DNA of 64,000 nucleotides from Nitrospirillum amazonense (GTDB lineage Bacteria; Pseudomonadota; Alphaproteobacteria; Azospirillales; Azospirillaceae), in NCBI RefSeq assembly GCF_007828045.1, contig NZ_VITN01000014.1, positions 1 to 64,000 of the forward strand, in the 5' to 3' direction. The translations under genes and the position numbers were made by a program. The notes under the pieces were generated by a model. It did not search any database. It saw only the letters and a list, made by a program, of their open reading frames with translations, and was not told where the DNA came from. Below are positions 42,345 through 51,594 of the stretch, piece by piece. The number at the start of each line of letters is the position of its first letter. The first letter of the stretch is position 1.

Positions 42345-45242
42345 TTATCGCGCCGCCACGCGGGCGCTTTCCGGCGGGCCCAGGTAGCTGGGCTTCACCC
42401 CGCCCAGATCCACCACCAGCTTGGTCAGCACCACGGCCGGATCCACCATCCAGATGTGAAGGGTGTGATAGCCGGCACTGGCCACGATGTGGTGGCTGGT
42501 GGGTTTGCGCGCATTGTCCTCCACCGCCTTGGACCAGTCGGCGACCCCGTTCATGGCCAGGATGTCCACCACCTGCGGCGCCTCATCATCGATGGCGACG
42601 GCATAGCGCAGGCCGCGCCCGGGCACGAAGTTCAGGGTGGGGCCGACGATGGCCTGCACCGTCAGGGGGCCGGCGGCAGGTAGATAGACACGATAGTCAA
42701 GGCGCGGGCCTTGCCCGGCCGCGAAGCTGGCCGAGGTCACCGGGAAGGGCGCCAGGCCCGACAGGGTGCGGCCATAGTTCGGGATCTTCTGCCAGGCGGC
42801 CCCGCCGGCGTCGGCCTTGCCGGTGTAGTGCTCCGCCTCCATGGACACATAGCCGTCGGCGGCGATGAAGGCCGGCTGGCCATCGGCGGGTACCGGCGTG
42901 TTCAGCGCCCGCAGATGGACGGTGACGCTGCCCCCGGCCCCTGTGATGGTGACACTGCCCGGCGTGGTCCCGGCCGGCGCCTTGGCCCAGTCCACCGCCA
43001 CCTGCAGGCGAGTCTCCTGCGTCACCGTACCCTTGGCCTGGCTGAGGATGATCCAGGGGGCGCTGGCCTTGGCGGTATAGGCGAAGGGCTTCGATCCCCG
43101 GTTGAAGATATCGATGTAACGGCTTGGTTTATTGGCCATATCCAGGTCCGGCAGCACGGCGGCGTCCTTGACGGGCTTGCCGTCCAGGGCGGGCCAGGCC
43201 TGGGTCTTGCCCTCCACCGCCACGCCCAGCTTCGCCTCTGCCGGCAGGCCCAGTTCCCGTACCTCCGGCATGATGTCGGTATGCGGTTCCCGCCAAGAGG
43301 CGTAACCGATGTGGGTCTGGTCCATCATGTGGTCCCACTTCCCGCCATTCAGCGCGTGGTACTCCCTCGCCAGGTCGGCATCGGCCTGGAACAGAGCCCT
43401 GGCCTTCGCGGCCTCCGCATTCGCGGAGGCGCGTCCCTGGTCGGCATACAGGCGGTTACGGCCCACGGCGACGTACAGTTCCGTCACCTGGGCCGCCGCC
43501 TTGGCCGGGTGCAGCACCAGCTGGAAGAAGGCATCACGGGCGTCGGCCGGCAGGGCCTGGTGGATGGCCTCCGCCTTCGCCACCAGGTCCTGGTAGTCGG
43601 CCACCACCCGCTCCGCCTCGCGGTAATCGGTCAGGCTGAAGGTGTTGGCGTCCAGCAGTTCCGGCTTGCGGCGGCTGATCAGCATACCGTAGCGGGTGAC
43701 CAGGGTCGCGATCTCGGCCGCATGCTCCGGCCCGAATTCGCGCTCGGCCCAGGCGGCCATGAACTCCGGCAGCTTCTCCTTGGGCCAACGGCCGGGGTTC
43801 CTGGCGTAATCCAGGAAGAACTCGATGGGCAGTTCCATGGGCTTCAGGTCGCCCACGTTCACGATCCACACCCGGTCGGCGCCATACTCCAAGGTCAGGT
43901 TCATCTGTTCCCAGACTTTGGGAATGGAGTTGGTGTTGATCCACTTGTAGTTCCGGGGATCGCCGACATAGTCGAAGTGATAGTACATGCCGGCACCGCC
44001 GGGGCGCTTGCGCTCCTCCGCCGTCGGCAGGCGGCGAACGTCGCCCCAGTTGTCATCGCACCACAGCAAGGTCACGTCGTCGGGCACGCGCATGCCCTTC
44101 TCGTAATACTCCTGCACTTCCTTGTAGAGCGCCCAGATCTGCGGGATCTGGGTGACGTCGGGGTTCATCTCCTTGGCCAGGATCTTGCGTTGGTCGGCCA
44201 CGATCTTTTCCAGCAAGGCCGTGTTGGCCGCCGCCGCGTCGCCGGTCATGGGCATGTCGCCGTCGCCGCGCATGCCGATAGTGACGATGCTCTCGAGGTC
44301 CTTGTTGCGGCGGACACCTTCTGACCAGAACTGGCGCAGCACCTCGCCATTCTGGGCATAGTCCCAGGGCCCGGTGCCGTGGCGCTTCCATTCCTGCTGT
44401 GACCGCAGCATGGGCTCGTGATGGGAATTGCCCATGACCACGCCGTACTCGTCGGCGATCTTGGGGTTCAGCGGGTCATCCTCGTTGAAGGCGTTCCCCC
44501 ACATGGCGGGCCAGAGGTAATTGCCCTTCAGCCGCAGGATCAGCTCGAACACGTGTTCGTAGAACTGGTGATTCAGGCCGCCAAACTTCTCCCTGGCCCA
44601 GCCGGTCAGGGCCGGCGCCTCGTCATTCAGGAAGATGCCGCGATACTTGACCGGTGCGGGATCCTCGCCGTAGGTGCCGGCCTTCACGTACAGGCTGTCG
44701 CGGTGGCGCACCGGCACATCCGCCCACCATGCCCAGGGCGACACCCCGATCTGTTCCGAGACATCATACAGGCCGTAGATGGTGCCGCGCTTGTCGCTGC
44801 CGGCGATGACCAGGGCGCTGGCGATGCCCGGGGCGGGATTGGCCACCACTTGGATGCGGAACGCCTCCCACTTGTCCTTGAGGGCGCCGGCGTCGATCTT
44901 GCCCTCCGCCGCCAGCTTGTCGATGGTCGGGCTGTGGCCCAGGGTGCCGACCAGGATGGGCATGGCCCCCAGATCCTTGTCCTGGCCGAGCGCGGGCGTG
45001 ACGCCCGTGACCTTGCCGATGTCGGCCGCCAGGTCCCGCGCGGCGCGCTGCACGCCGGCATAGTCCTGGGCGTCGACATGCAGGCGGGCGGAGACACCGC
45101 CCTGCACAATGGCGAAGCCGCCAGGTGTGGCCTGCCCCTCGACATACCGGGGCTGGCCCAGGGCCCAGGCCGTTGACGTCAAGGAGGGGGCCAGCGTGAC
45201 CGTGGCGGTGGCAAGCAGAAGGGAGCGAATGAAACGCTTCAT
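42345..45242 (-). CDS. GH115 alpha-glucuronidase (xylan-type)
   Basis: A 965-residue exported enzyme with a signal peptide (1-28). The family layout is visible: an N-terminal domain with DKRGTIYGLYDVSEQIGVSP (about 136-155), catalytic-barrel segments KYRGIFLNDEAPALTGWA, LILRLKGNYLWPAMWGNAFNEDDP and GNSHHEPMLRSQQEW, then WCDDNWGDVRRLP and RVWIVNVGDLKPME, and a long C-terminal beta-sandwich. GH115 enzymes remove (4-O-methyl-)D-glucuronic acid side chains from xylan. Six nt separate it from the GH3 gene upstream. The glucuronate released would feed the hexuronate genes at 48969-51594. Confidence 0.93.
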   Translation of the reverse strand: MKRFIRSLLLATATVTLAPSLTSTAWALGQPRYVEGQATPGGFAIVQGGVSARLHVDAQDYAGVQRAARDLAADIGKVTGVTPALGQDKDLGAMPILVGTLGHSPTIDKLAAEGKIDAGALKDKWEAFRIQVVANPAPGIASALVIAGSDKRGTIYGLYDVSEQIGVSPWAWWADVPVRHRDSLYVKAGTYGEDPAPVKYRGIFLNDEAPALTGWAREKFGGLNHQFYEHVFELILRLKGNYLWPAMWGNAFNEDDPLNPKIADEYGVVMGNSHHEPMLRSQQEWKRHGTGPWDYAQNGEVLRQFWSEGVRRNKDLESIVTIGMRGDGDMPMTGDAAAANTALLEKIVADQRKILAKEMNPDVTQIPQIWALYKEVQEYYEKGMRVPDDVTLLWCDDNWGDVRRLPTAEERKRPGGAGMYYHFDYVGDPRNYKWINTNSIPKVWEQMNLTLEYGADRVWIVNVGDLKPMELPIEFFLDYARNPGRWPKEKLPEFMAAWAEREFGPEHAAEIATLVTRYGMLISRRKPELLDANTFSLTDYREAERVVADYQDLVAKAEAIHQALPADARDAFFQLVLHPAKAAAQVTELYVAVGRNRLYADQGRASANAEAAKARALFQADADLAREYHALNGGKWDHMMDQTHIGYASWREPHTDIMPEVRELGLPAEAKLGVAVEGKTQAWPALDGKPVKDAAVLPDLDMANKPSRYIDIFNRGSKPFAYTAKASAPWIILSQAKGTVTQETRLQVAVDWAKAPAGTTPGSVTITGAGGSVTVHLRALNTPVPADGQPAFIAADGYVSMEAEHYTGKADAGGAAWQKIPNYGRTLSGLAPFPVTSASFAAGQGPRLDYRVYLPAAGPLTVQAIVGPTLNFVPGRGLRYAVAIDDEAPQVVDILAMNGVADWSKAVEDNARKPTSHHIVASAGYHTLHIWMVDPAVVLTKLVVDLGGVKPSYLGPPESARVAAR

Positions 45243-45247
45243 GGTCC

Positions 45248-47638
45248 TCACTCCGTGACCGTCAGGACGGCCGTCTTCAGGTCGACGGAATTGTCGCCGA
45301 CCATGATGTCGAAGGCGCCGGGCTCGACGACCCGCTTCATGTCCTGGTTCCATAGGGCCAATGCCTTGCCGTCGACGGTGAAGGTCACCGTGCGGCTCTC
45401 GCCCGGCGCCAGCGTGACGCGCTGGAAGCCCTTCAGTTCCTTCACCGGCCGGGTGACGGAGGCGACCTGCTGGTGCAGGTAGAGCTGCACCACCTCGTCC
45501 CCTGCCCTCTTGCCGGTGTTCCTCACATCCACCGACACGGTGACGGCGCCATCCCTGGCGATCGTGGGCGAGGACAGGCGCGGGCTGCCCACGTCGAAGG
45601 TCGTGTAGCTGAGACCGTAGCCGAAGGGGAACAGCGGGTCGGTGGTGTCGAACAGATAGCCGCGCCGCGCGCTGGGCTTCTTGTTGTAGAACATGGGCAG
45701 TTGCCCGACGGAGCGCGCGACGGTCACCGGCAGCTTGCCGCCCGGGTTCACGTCGCCGAACAGCACGTCCGCCATGGCGGTGCCGCCCTCCTGCCCCAGG
45801 TACCAGCCCTCCACCAGGGCGTTGGCCTTGGCGGCCACGTCCACCACGGAGAGCGGGCGGCCATTCTGCAGCACCACGACCACCGGCTTGCCCAAAGCGA
45901 ACAGGGCCTTGGCCAGGTCGTTCTGCTGGCCCACCAGTTCCAGGCTGTCGCGGTCGCCCAAATGGTTGTTGGCCCAGCCCTCGCGGCTGGTCTGCTCATT
46001 GTCGCCGATGACCAGCACGATGTGGTCGGCGGCCTTGGCCAAGGCGACGGCCTGCTGGATCAGCCGGGCGTTCTCCACCGGATCGGCCAATTCGACGGTG
46101 TCGCCGTACCAGTCGTCATCCTTGGTGATGCGCACGCCCTCGGCATAGGTCACCTTCACTCGTGAGCCCACCTTGGCCTTGATGCCGTCCAGGATGCTGA
46201 CAGTCTGCTTAGGCTCGCCGGAATAGCCGCCCAGGTGCGCCTTGGCGGCGTTGGGGCCGATGACGGCCAGGGTCTTCACCTTGGCCATGTCCAGCGGCAA
46301 CACGCCGTCGTTCTTCAGCAGCACCACCGACTTCTGCGCCGCCTTCAGGGCCACGGCCCGCGCCTCGCCGTTCGCCGTCAGGGCCTCGGCCTTGTCCGCA
46401 TCGGCATAGGGGTGCTCGAACAGGCCGGCCTGGAACTTCAGTTCCAGGATGCGGCGCACGGCGCGGTCGATCACTTCTTCCTTGATCTTTCCGGCGCGCA
46501 CGCTGTCAGCCAGGCTGGCATAGGACTCGCCATCCGGCAGATCGGCGTCCACCCCGGCCTGGATGGCGCGGATGGCGGCGGACGGCAGGTCCGGCACCAC
46601 ATGATGGATGCTGACCAGCTGGTCGATGGCAGAGTAGTCGCTGATGATGGAACCCTTATAGCCCCATTCCCCGCGCAGGATGTCATGCAGCAGCCACGTG
46701 TTCACATGGCTGGGCACGCCGTCGATCTCATTGTATGAGGCCATGACGGCGCGCACGTTGGTGCGGTGGATCACCTGCTCGAACGGTGGGAAAAACATCT
46801 CCCGCAGCGTGCGCTCGCCCACGGAGGCCGGGCCGACGTTGGTGCCGCTTTCCGGCTGGCCGTGGCCGGTCAGGTGCTTCAGCGTGGCGAAGACCTTGCC
46901 GTCGGCCAGAGGCAGGCTATCGCCCTGCAGCCCCTGGACGGCGGCCACGCCCATCTCCCCCGCCAGGTAGGGATCCTCGCCGAAAGTCTCCTCGATCCGG
47001 CCCCAGCGCGGATCGCGCGCCACATCCACCACGGGCGACAGCACCAGGCTGACGCCGCGGACGCGGATCTCGCGGGCGACGACGCTGTCGACCTCGCGGA
47101 CCAGGTCCGGGTCCCAGCTGCTGGCCTGGGCGATGGCCTGGGGGAAGCTGGTCGGGCCGATGGCGGGATAGCCGTGGAGGCCTTCCTCATGGAACAGCAC
47201 GGGGATGCCCAGCCGCGTCTTCTCCACCGCCCAATGCTGGACGGCGTTCACCATGGCGACCGTGCCCCTTGTGTCGCGCCAATGCTGGGTCCGCAGGGAG
47301 CCGGAGCCCTTTTCGTCATTGGGGCGGGTGAACTGGCCCAGGCCGTTGGGGTATACGCTGCTGGCCTTGGCCGGGTCGAAGTTCATCGCCCCGTCGAAGA
47401 TGGCGGGCTTGTGATCCCACACGGCGATCAACTGGGCCACCTTCTCATCCAGCGTCATGCGTGCCAGCAGGTCGTCGACCCGGGCGGCCACCGGCGCGCT
47501 CGCGTCCTTATAGATCGCCGGCTTGTCAGCTGCATGGGCGGCGGCACTGACGGCCACGGCGGCGACGCCGGCCAGGACCAGGCGGCGGCCGATCCGATGG
47601 CCGATCCGATGATGGATGGAGTCATGGCGTCTACGCAC
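45248..47638 (-). CDS. GH3 beta-xylosidase/beta-glucosidase
   Basis: A 796-residue exported GH3 enzyme. Signal region (about 1-36), then the GH3 N-terminal barrel: PVLFHEEGLHGY (about 146-157), KHLTGHGQPESG near 250 and the nucleophile Asp in IISDYSAI. The (alpha/beta)6 sandwich domain and a C-terminal fibronectin-III-like domain (about 690-790) complete the long form. It would split xylo-oligosaccharides or gluco-oligosaccharides in the periplasm. The GTG at 47638 has agggaga upstream. The N-terminus carries a short repeat (HRIGHRIGRR) from a 12-bp DNA repeat. It is the first gene of the operon GH3-GH115-CE4-SGNH, with a LacI-type palindrome 68 nt upstream. Confidence 0.92.
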   Translation of the reverse strand: MRRRHDSIHHRIGHRIGRRLVLAGVAAVAVSAAAHAADKPAIYKDASAPVAARVDDLLARMTLDEKVAQLIAVWDHKPAIFDGAMNFDPAKASSVYPNGLGQFTRPNDEKGSGSLRTQHWRDTRGTVAMVNAVQHWAVEKTRLGIPVLFHEEGLHGYPAIGPTSFPQAIAQASSWDPDLVREVDSVVAREIRVRGVSLVLSPVVDVARDPRWGRIEETFGEDPYLAGEMGVAAVQGLQGDSLPLADGKVFATLKHLTGHGQPESGTNVGPASVGERTLREMFFPPFEQVIHRTNVRAVMASYNEIDGVPSHVNTWLLHDILRGEWGYKGSIISDYSAIDQLVSIHHVVPDLPSAAIRAIQAGVDADLPDGESYASLADSVRAGKIKEEVIDRAVRRILELKFQAGLFEHPYADADKAEALTANGEARAVALKAAQKSVVLLKNDGVLPLDMAKVKTLAVIGPNAAKAHLGGYSGEPKQTVSILDGIKAKVGSRVKVTYAEGVRITKDDDWYGDTVELADPVENARLIQQAVALAKAADHIVLVIGDNEQTSREGWANNHLGDRDSLELVGQQNDLAKALFALGKPVVVVLQNGRPLSVVDVAAKANALVEGWYLGQEGGTAMADVLFGDVNPGGKLPVTVARSVGQLPMFYNKKPSARRGYLFDTTDPLFPFGYGLSYTTFDVGSPRLSSPTIARDGAVTVSVDVRNTGKRAGDEVVQLYLHQQVASVTRPVKELKGFQRVTLAPGESRTVTFTVDGKALALWNQDMKRVVEPGAFDIMVGDNSVDLKTAVLTVTE

Positions 47639-47705
47639 GCTGGCTTCTCCCTATCGTTATTCTTTCCAGATATCCGCAACCCGGACACCCCGCCCCGTCA
47701 GGGCC

Positions 47706-47727
47706 GTCATGGTACCGTTACCATGAC
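47706..47727. promoter_or_regulatory. LacI-type operator palindrome upstream of the GH3 operon
   Basis: Nine-base arms GTCATGGTA / TACCATGAC flank a CCGT centre. Read on the minus strand, its 16-bp core ATGGTAACGGTACCAT differs by one base from the core of the palindrome at 51744. A central CG between inverted arms is typical of LacI/GalR-family sites. No LacI gene is in the window. Confidence 0.7.
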
Positions 47728-47776
47728 CACAAAACCTTAAGCCGGCCCGGGCCGGCCATACCAAACAGCCAAATCG

Positions 47777-48496
47777 TTATAAGGGCGCGTCGTCGGCGAA
47801 CAGGTCCGGGAACCGGGTGGCCAACCGGGGAAGAGAGGTCAGGATTTCCTGCAGATGCTGACGCATCGCCGCCTCCGCCCTGTCCGCGTTGCGGTCGGCG
47901 ATGGCGTCGACGATGGCATGGTGCTGCGTGATCAGCAGGGAAAACGGCGTCGCCTCCGGCGTGCTGAGATAGCGCACGCGGTCCATCTGCGCCTTGGTTT
48001 CCTCAACCACCCGCCAGGCGTATTCGCAGCCGACATGCAGCGCGATGTCACGGTGGAAACGCTCGTCCAATTCCAGGAAGCCGGCATGGTCGCGATCCTC
48101 GGCGGCATTGGCCTGGGCGCGCAGGTTGTCGCGCAGCAGGTCGATGTCGCGGCCCTTCATTTCCGCCACGGCGCGGCGCACCACCGCCAGTTCCACCGCC
48201 TCGCGCACGAAGCGGGCGTCGAACACCTGACGCACGGAAATCTTGACGATGAAGGATCCGCGCTGCGGCCGGATGGACAGCAACCCCGCCTCGCTCAGCT
48301 TGATGAAGGCCTCGCGCACCGGCTGGCGGCTGACGCCCAACTGGTCGGCGATATCCTGTTCGGAGATGGCTTGGCCGGGGCGGAACTTCATGGCGACGAT
48401 GGCGCCCCGCAGTTCTCGGAACACGCGGCGGGCCACAGGCTCCGCACTGTCCGCCTGGATACGGTTCAGGACGACACGGTCATTTTCCGCCAACAC
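47777..48496 (-). CDS. GntR-family (FCD/FadR subfamily) transcriptional regulator
   Basis: About 239 residues: a GntR winged HTH at about 15-75 (RRVFRELRGAIVAMKFRPGQAISEQDIADQLGVSRQPVREAFIKLSEAGLL) and an FCD effector domain (about 85-225) with metal/ligand His residues (ELDERFHRDIALH, ITQHHAIVDAI). It is divergent from manD, and regulators of this type control hexuronate/aldonate genes (UxuR/ExuR-like). The start is uncertain: GTG at 48496 gives the usual length, but the frame stays open to an ATG at 48673 within the operator, and a peptide (D/E)SNGVRL occurs twice in that stretch. Confidence 0.88.
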   Translation of the reverse strand: MLAENDRVVLNRIQADSAEPVARRVFRELRGAIVAMKFRPGQAISEQDIADQLGVSRQPVREAFIKLSEAGLLSIRPQRGSFIVKISVRQVFDARFVREAVELAVVRRAVAEMKGRDIDLLRDNLRAQANAAEDRDHAGFLELDERFHRDIALHVGCEYAWRVVEETKAQMDRVRYLSTPEATPFSLLITQHHAIVDAIADRNADRAEAAMRQHLQEILTSLPRLATRFPDLFADDAPL

Positions 48497-48670
48497 CAGA
48501 CGCACCCCATTAGAGTCGCACGGGCCCGGGCCGAAACGGTCCCGGCATGGAGCACCCTCACGGCACACCGCCCATCCCCGCTTCCCACCCTGCGACATTC
48601 GTCCCGCGTCTTCCAGAGGGCTTCGCCCGAAGGAAACGCATTTTAGTCGAACGCCGTTGCTCTCGTAATT

Positions 48671-48690
48671 CATACATACTACCATACTAG
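48671..48690 (-). promoter_or_regulatory. Operator-like element, copy 1 (GntR-proximal)
   Basis: On the minus strand it reads CTAGTATGGTAGTATGTATG and matches copy 2 at 48793-48812 at 17 of 20 positions, in inverted orientation. It is a probable binding site for the neighbouring GntR/FCD regulator, placed to affect its own promoter. Confidence 0.6.
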
Positions 48691-48792
48691 ATGACAAACA
48701 AGGCCGCGATGTCGCTCCGTGAATAGGAGGGGCGCGTTTCACACGGCAGCGCCTGCCCCTCCCGATGACCGCGCATTGCCCTGTTGACCATA

Positions 48793-48812
48793 CTGGTATG
48801 GTAGTATACATG
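48793..48812 (+). promoter_or_regulatory. Operator-like element, copy 2 (manD-proximal)
   Basis: It reads CTGGTATGGTAGTATACATG and overlaps a perfect palindrome ACCATAC-TG-GTATGGT (48787-48802). Together with copy 1 it forms an inverted pair about 100 bp apart, suitable for DNA looping by a dimer of dimers. Confidence 0.6.
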
Positions 48813-48968
48813 AATGGTAACCGACGAACGGCATGAGCCGCTTCGCGCTGGGAGAGAACGCAGCCCCATGACCGCCTCGGGGGGCCTTATCGAAGACCAT
48901 CGCCGGGCCCGCCGCCCGTTTCCCGGCCGGCCCCGCGCCCACCTGGACCCGCCTTCGGAGCTGAAAGT

Positions 48969-50174
48969 ATGAAGATCACGGACGCCTACGTCATCGTCAC
49001 CTGCCCGGCGAGGAACTTCGTCACCCTGAAGATCCGCACGGACGAAGGTGTCTATGGCATCGGCGACGCCACCCTGAACGGGCGCGAGCTGGCGGTCGCG
49101 TCCTACCTGACCGATCATGTCATCCCCTGCCTGATCGGCCGTGATCCGCACGACATCGAAGACATCTGGCAGTACCTGTACAAGGGCGCCTATTGGCGCC
49201 GCGGGCCCGTCACCATGTCGGCCATCGCCGCGGTGGACACCGCCCTGTGGGACATCAAGGCCAAGGTGGCCGGCCTGCCGCTGTACCAGCTGCTGGGTGG
49301 CAAGAGCCGCAACGGCGTCATGGTCTACGCCCACGCCAACGGCCAGACCATCGACGACGCCCTGAACCAGGTACAGCACTACGTCGATCAGGGCTACAAG
49401 GCCATCCGCGTCCAGGCCGGCGTGCCCGGCCTGAAGGGCGTGTACGGCGTGGCCAAAGGCATCAATTACGAGCCGGCCACGCGCGGCCTGCCGGCGGAAT
49501 CGGCCTGGTCCACGGAAGCCTACCTGGATTTCGCCCCCACCCTGTTCGCCGCCGCCCGCGACCGTTTCGGCTGGGATCTGCATCTGCTTCACGACGTGCA
49601 CCACCGCCTGACCCCCATCGAGGCAGCGCGGCTGGGCAAGGCGCTGGAACCCTACCGCCTGTTCTGGATGGAAGATCCGACCCCGGCGGAGAACCAGGAA
49701 TCCTTCCGCCTGATCCGCCAGCACACCACGACGCCCCTGGCGGTGGGTGAGGTGTTCAACACCATCTGGGATGCCAAGGATCTGATCCAGAACCAGCTGA
49801 TCGACTACATCCGCACCACGGTGGTGCACGCGGGCGGCATCACCCACCTGCGCCGCATCGCCAACCTGGCGGAGCTGTACCAGATCCGCACCGGCAGCCA
49901 TGGCGCCACCGACCTGTCGCCGGTGTGCATGGGCGCCGCCCTGCACTTCGACCTGTGGGTGCCCAACTTCGGCATTCAGGAACGCATGGTGCATGAGGAC
50001 GTGACCGAGAGCGTCTTCCCCCACGCCTACAGCTTCGACCAGGGCTATATGCACCCGGGCGAGGCACCGGGCCATGGCGTCGACATCGATGAGGCGGAGG
50101 CCGCCAAGTACCCCTATCAGCCCGCCTACCTGCCGGTGGCCCGCCTGACGGACGGCACGCTCTGGAACTGGTGA
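48969..50174 (+). CDS. manD: D-mannonate dehydratase, enolase superfamily (ManD)
   Basis: A 401-residue enzyme of the mandelate-racemase group, the length of the characterised Novosphingobium ManD (about 402). It dehydrates D-mannonate to 2-keto-3-deoxy-D-gluconate, the last specific step of glucuronate breakdown before the KDG pathway. Visible features: [17 protein letters not shown] at the N-terminus, [23 protein letters not shown] (about 77-99), the metal-ligand region [13 protein letters not shown] (about 205-217), [12 protein letters not shown] with the Glu ligand and GEVFNTIWD. It is co-directional with the MFS transporter gene and divergent from a GntR gene. Uronate isomerase and mannonate oxidoreductase genes are not in the window. 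Confidence 0.9.
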   Translation: MKITDAYVIVTCPARNFVTLKIRTDEGVYGIGDATLNGRELAVASYLTDHVIPCLIGRDPHDIEDIWQYLYKGAYWRRGPVTMSAIAAVDTALWDIKAKVAGLPLYQLLGGKSRNGVMVYAHANGQTIDDALNQVQHYVDQGYKAIRVQAGVPGLKGVYGVAKGINYEPATRGLPAESAWSTEAYLDFAPTLFAAARDRFGWDLHLLHDVHHRLTPIEAARLGKALEPYRLFWMEDPTPAENQESFRLIRQHTTTPLAVGEVFNTIWDAKDLIQNQLIDYIRTTVVHAGGITHLRRIANLAELYQIRTGSHGATDLSPVCMGAALHFDLWVPNFGIQERMVHEDVTESVFPHAYSFDQGYMHPGEAPGHGVDIDEAEAAKYPYQPAYLPVARLTDGTLWNW

Positions 50175-50188
50175 GTTGGTTTGAGACC

Positions 50189-50209
50189 GGGCGCGCCTTG
50201 AACGCGCCC
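50189..50209 (+). terminator. Hairpin between manD and the MFS transporter gene
   Basis: A 7-bp GC stem (GGGCGCG / CGCGCCC) with a 7-nt loop starts 14 nt after the manD stop, without a T-run. It may reduce read-through to the transporter or protect the manD 3' end. Confidence 0.45.
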
Positions 50210-50274
50210 TTGCATAAGAACAGCGCCGCGCGGGTGCCAAAAGCCCGCCGGTGACGAATGGGAGAGAGACGTTC

Positions 50275-51594
50275 ATGGCGTGGCCCGCGGAAGCCACAGG
50301 TGCACCGATCCCACCGCCGGCCAGGCTAGGCCGGCGGCGCTGGATCGTCGTGGCCCTGCTGTTCGCCGCCACCGTCATCAACTATGTCGACCGCCAGATG
50401 CTGGGCTTGCTGAAGCCCCTGCTGTCGCAGGAATTCCACTGGTCCGATACCGACTACGCCGACATCATCTTCTGGTTCCAAGCCTCATACGCGGTCGCCT
50501 ACCTGGTGTTTGGCCGTGTCATCGACCGGGTGGGCGCCCGCTGGGGCTATGCCCTGACCTTCGTCATCTGGAACCTGGCCCACATGGCCCATGGCCTGGC
50601 CGGCGGCCTGGTGCAGTTCACCCTGGCCCGCGTGGCCCTGGGCGCCGGGGAGGCCGGCAATTTCCCCGCTGGCCTGAAGAGCGTGGCGGAATGGTTCCCC
50701 CGGCGCGAGCGCGCCCTGGCCGTTGGCATCTTCAACGCCGGCTCCAACGTCGGCGCGGTCGTCACCCCCTTGGTGGTGCCCGTCATCGTCGCCGTGGCCG
50801 ATTGGCGCACCGCTTTTGTGGTAACCGGTATCATCAGTTTCGGGTGGCTGGCCGCCTGGCTGGCGTTCTATCGCCGTCCCGAGGAGGACCGGCATCTGAC
50901 GGGGGCGGAGCTGGCCCACATCCGTTCCGACACCCTGTCCCCCACCATCGCCGCCCAGGGACCGCGCCTGCGCTGGGTGCTGCGCCAGCGGCAGACCTGG
51001 GCCTATGTGCTGGCCAAGTTCCTGACCGATCCCATCTGGTGGGTGTTCCTGTTCTGGCTGCCGGACTTCCTAGGCCGCCGCTTCGGCCTGGACCTGTCCA
51101 GCTTCGGCCCGCCGCTGGTGGCGATCTACCTCATGTCCGATATCGGCAGTGTGGCCGGTGGTTGGCTGTCATCGCGCCTGATCCGGCGGGGTCTGGGTAC
51201 CAACCGGTCGCGCAAGGTCGCCATGCTGGCGTGTGCCGCCTGCGTCGTTCCCGTGCTGGCGGCGCCCTGGGTTGGCGGGTTGGTGGCGGCGGTCCTGATC
51301 ATCGGCCTGGCGACCGCTGGCCATCAGGGCTTCTCCGCCAACCTCATGACCCTGCCCTCCGACCTGTTCCCCCCCTCCGCCGTCGCCACCGTGGTGGGTC
51401 TGGGCGGCACCGCGGGGGCCGTGGGCGGCATGGTGATGTCCAAGTTCACGGGATGGATTTTGCGGACCACGGGCGGCTATGGCCCCATCTTCCTGACGGC
51501 GGCCCTGGCCTATCCCCTGGCGCTGCTGGCCCTCCAGGCGCTCAGCCCACAGTTGCGACCCGCCATGCCGGACAGCGGAGGCGCCGCATCCTGA
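50275..51594 (+). CDS. MFS transporter, hexuronate/anion:cation symporter type (ExuT-like)
   Basis: A 439-residue inner-membrane permease with about 12 hydrophobic segments. The first-helix sequence FAATVINYVDRQMLGLLKP and LGAGEAGNFPAGLKSVAEWFPRRERALAVGIFNAGSNVGA are characteristic of the anion:cation symporter family to which ExuT and GudP belong. Beside manD, import of glucuronate, galacturonate or an aldonate is likely. The ATG at 50275 follows gggagagag. A perfect palindrome and an AT-rich region follow the stop. Confidence 0.9.
   Translation: MAWPAEATGAPIPPPARLGRRRWIVVALLFAATVINYVDRQMLGLLKPLLSQEFHWSDTDYADIIFWFQASYAVAYLVFGRVIDRVGARWGYALTFVIWNLAHMAHGLAGGLVQFTLARVALGAGEAGNFPAGLKSVAEWFPRRERALAVGIFNAGSNVGAVVTPLVVPVIVAVADWRTAFVVTGIISFGWLAAWLAFYRRPEEDRHLTGAELAHIRSDTLSPTIAAQGPRLRWVLRQRQTWAYVLAKFLTDPIWWVFLFWLPDFLGRRFGLDLSSFGPPLVAIYLMSDIGSVAGGWLSSRLIRRGLGTNRSRKVAMLACAACVVPVLAAPWVGGLVAAVLIIGLATAGHQGFSANLMTLPSDLFPPSAVATVVGLGGTAGAVGGMVMSKFTGWILRTTGGYGPIFLTAALAYPLALLALQALSPQLRPAMPDSGGAAS

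Larger units (their letters stand above)
48497..48968. promoter_or_regulatory. Divergent control region between the GntR gene and manD
   Basis: This 472-nt gap holds two inverted copies of a 20-bp operator-like element (48671-48690 and 48793-48812), which are listed separately. A half-site AATGGTAACC (48815-48824) resembles half of the LacI-type palindrome. A ggag at 48957-48960 precedes the manD ATG by 8 nt. The part nearest the GntR gene may encode an N-terminal extension. Confidence 0.6.
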
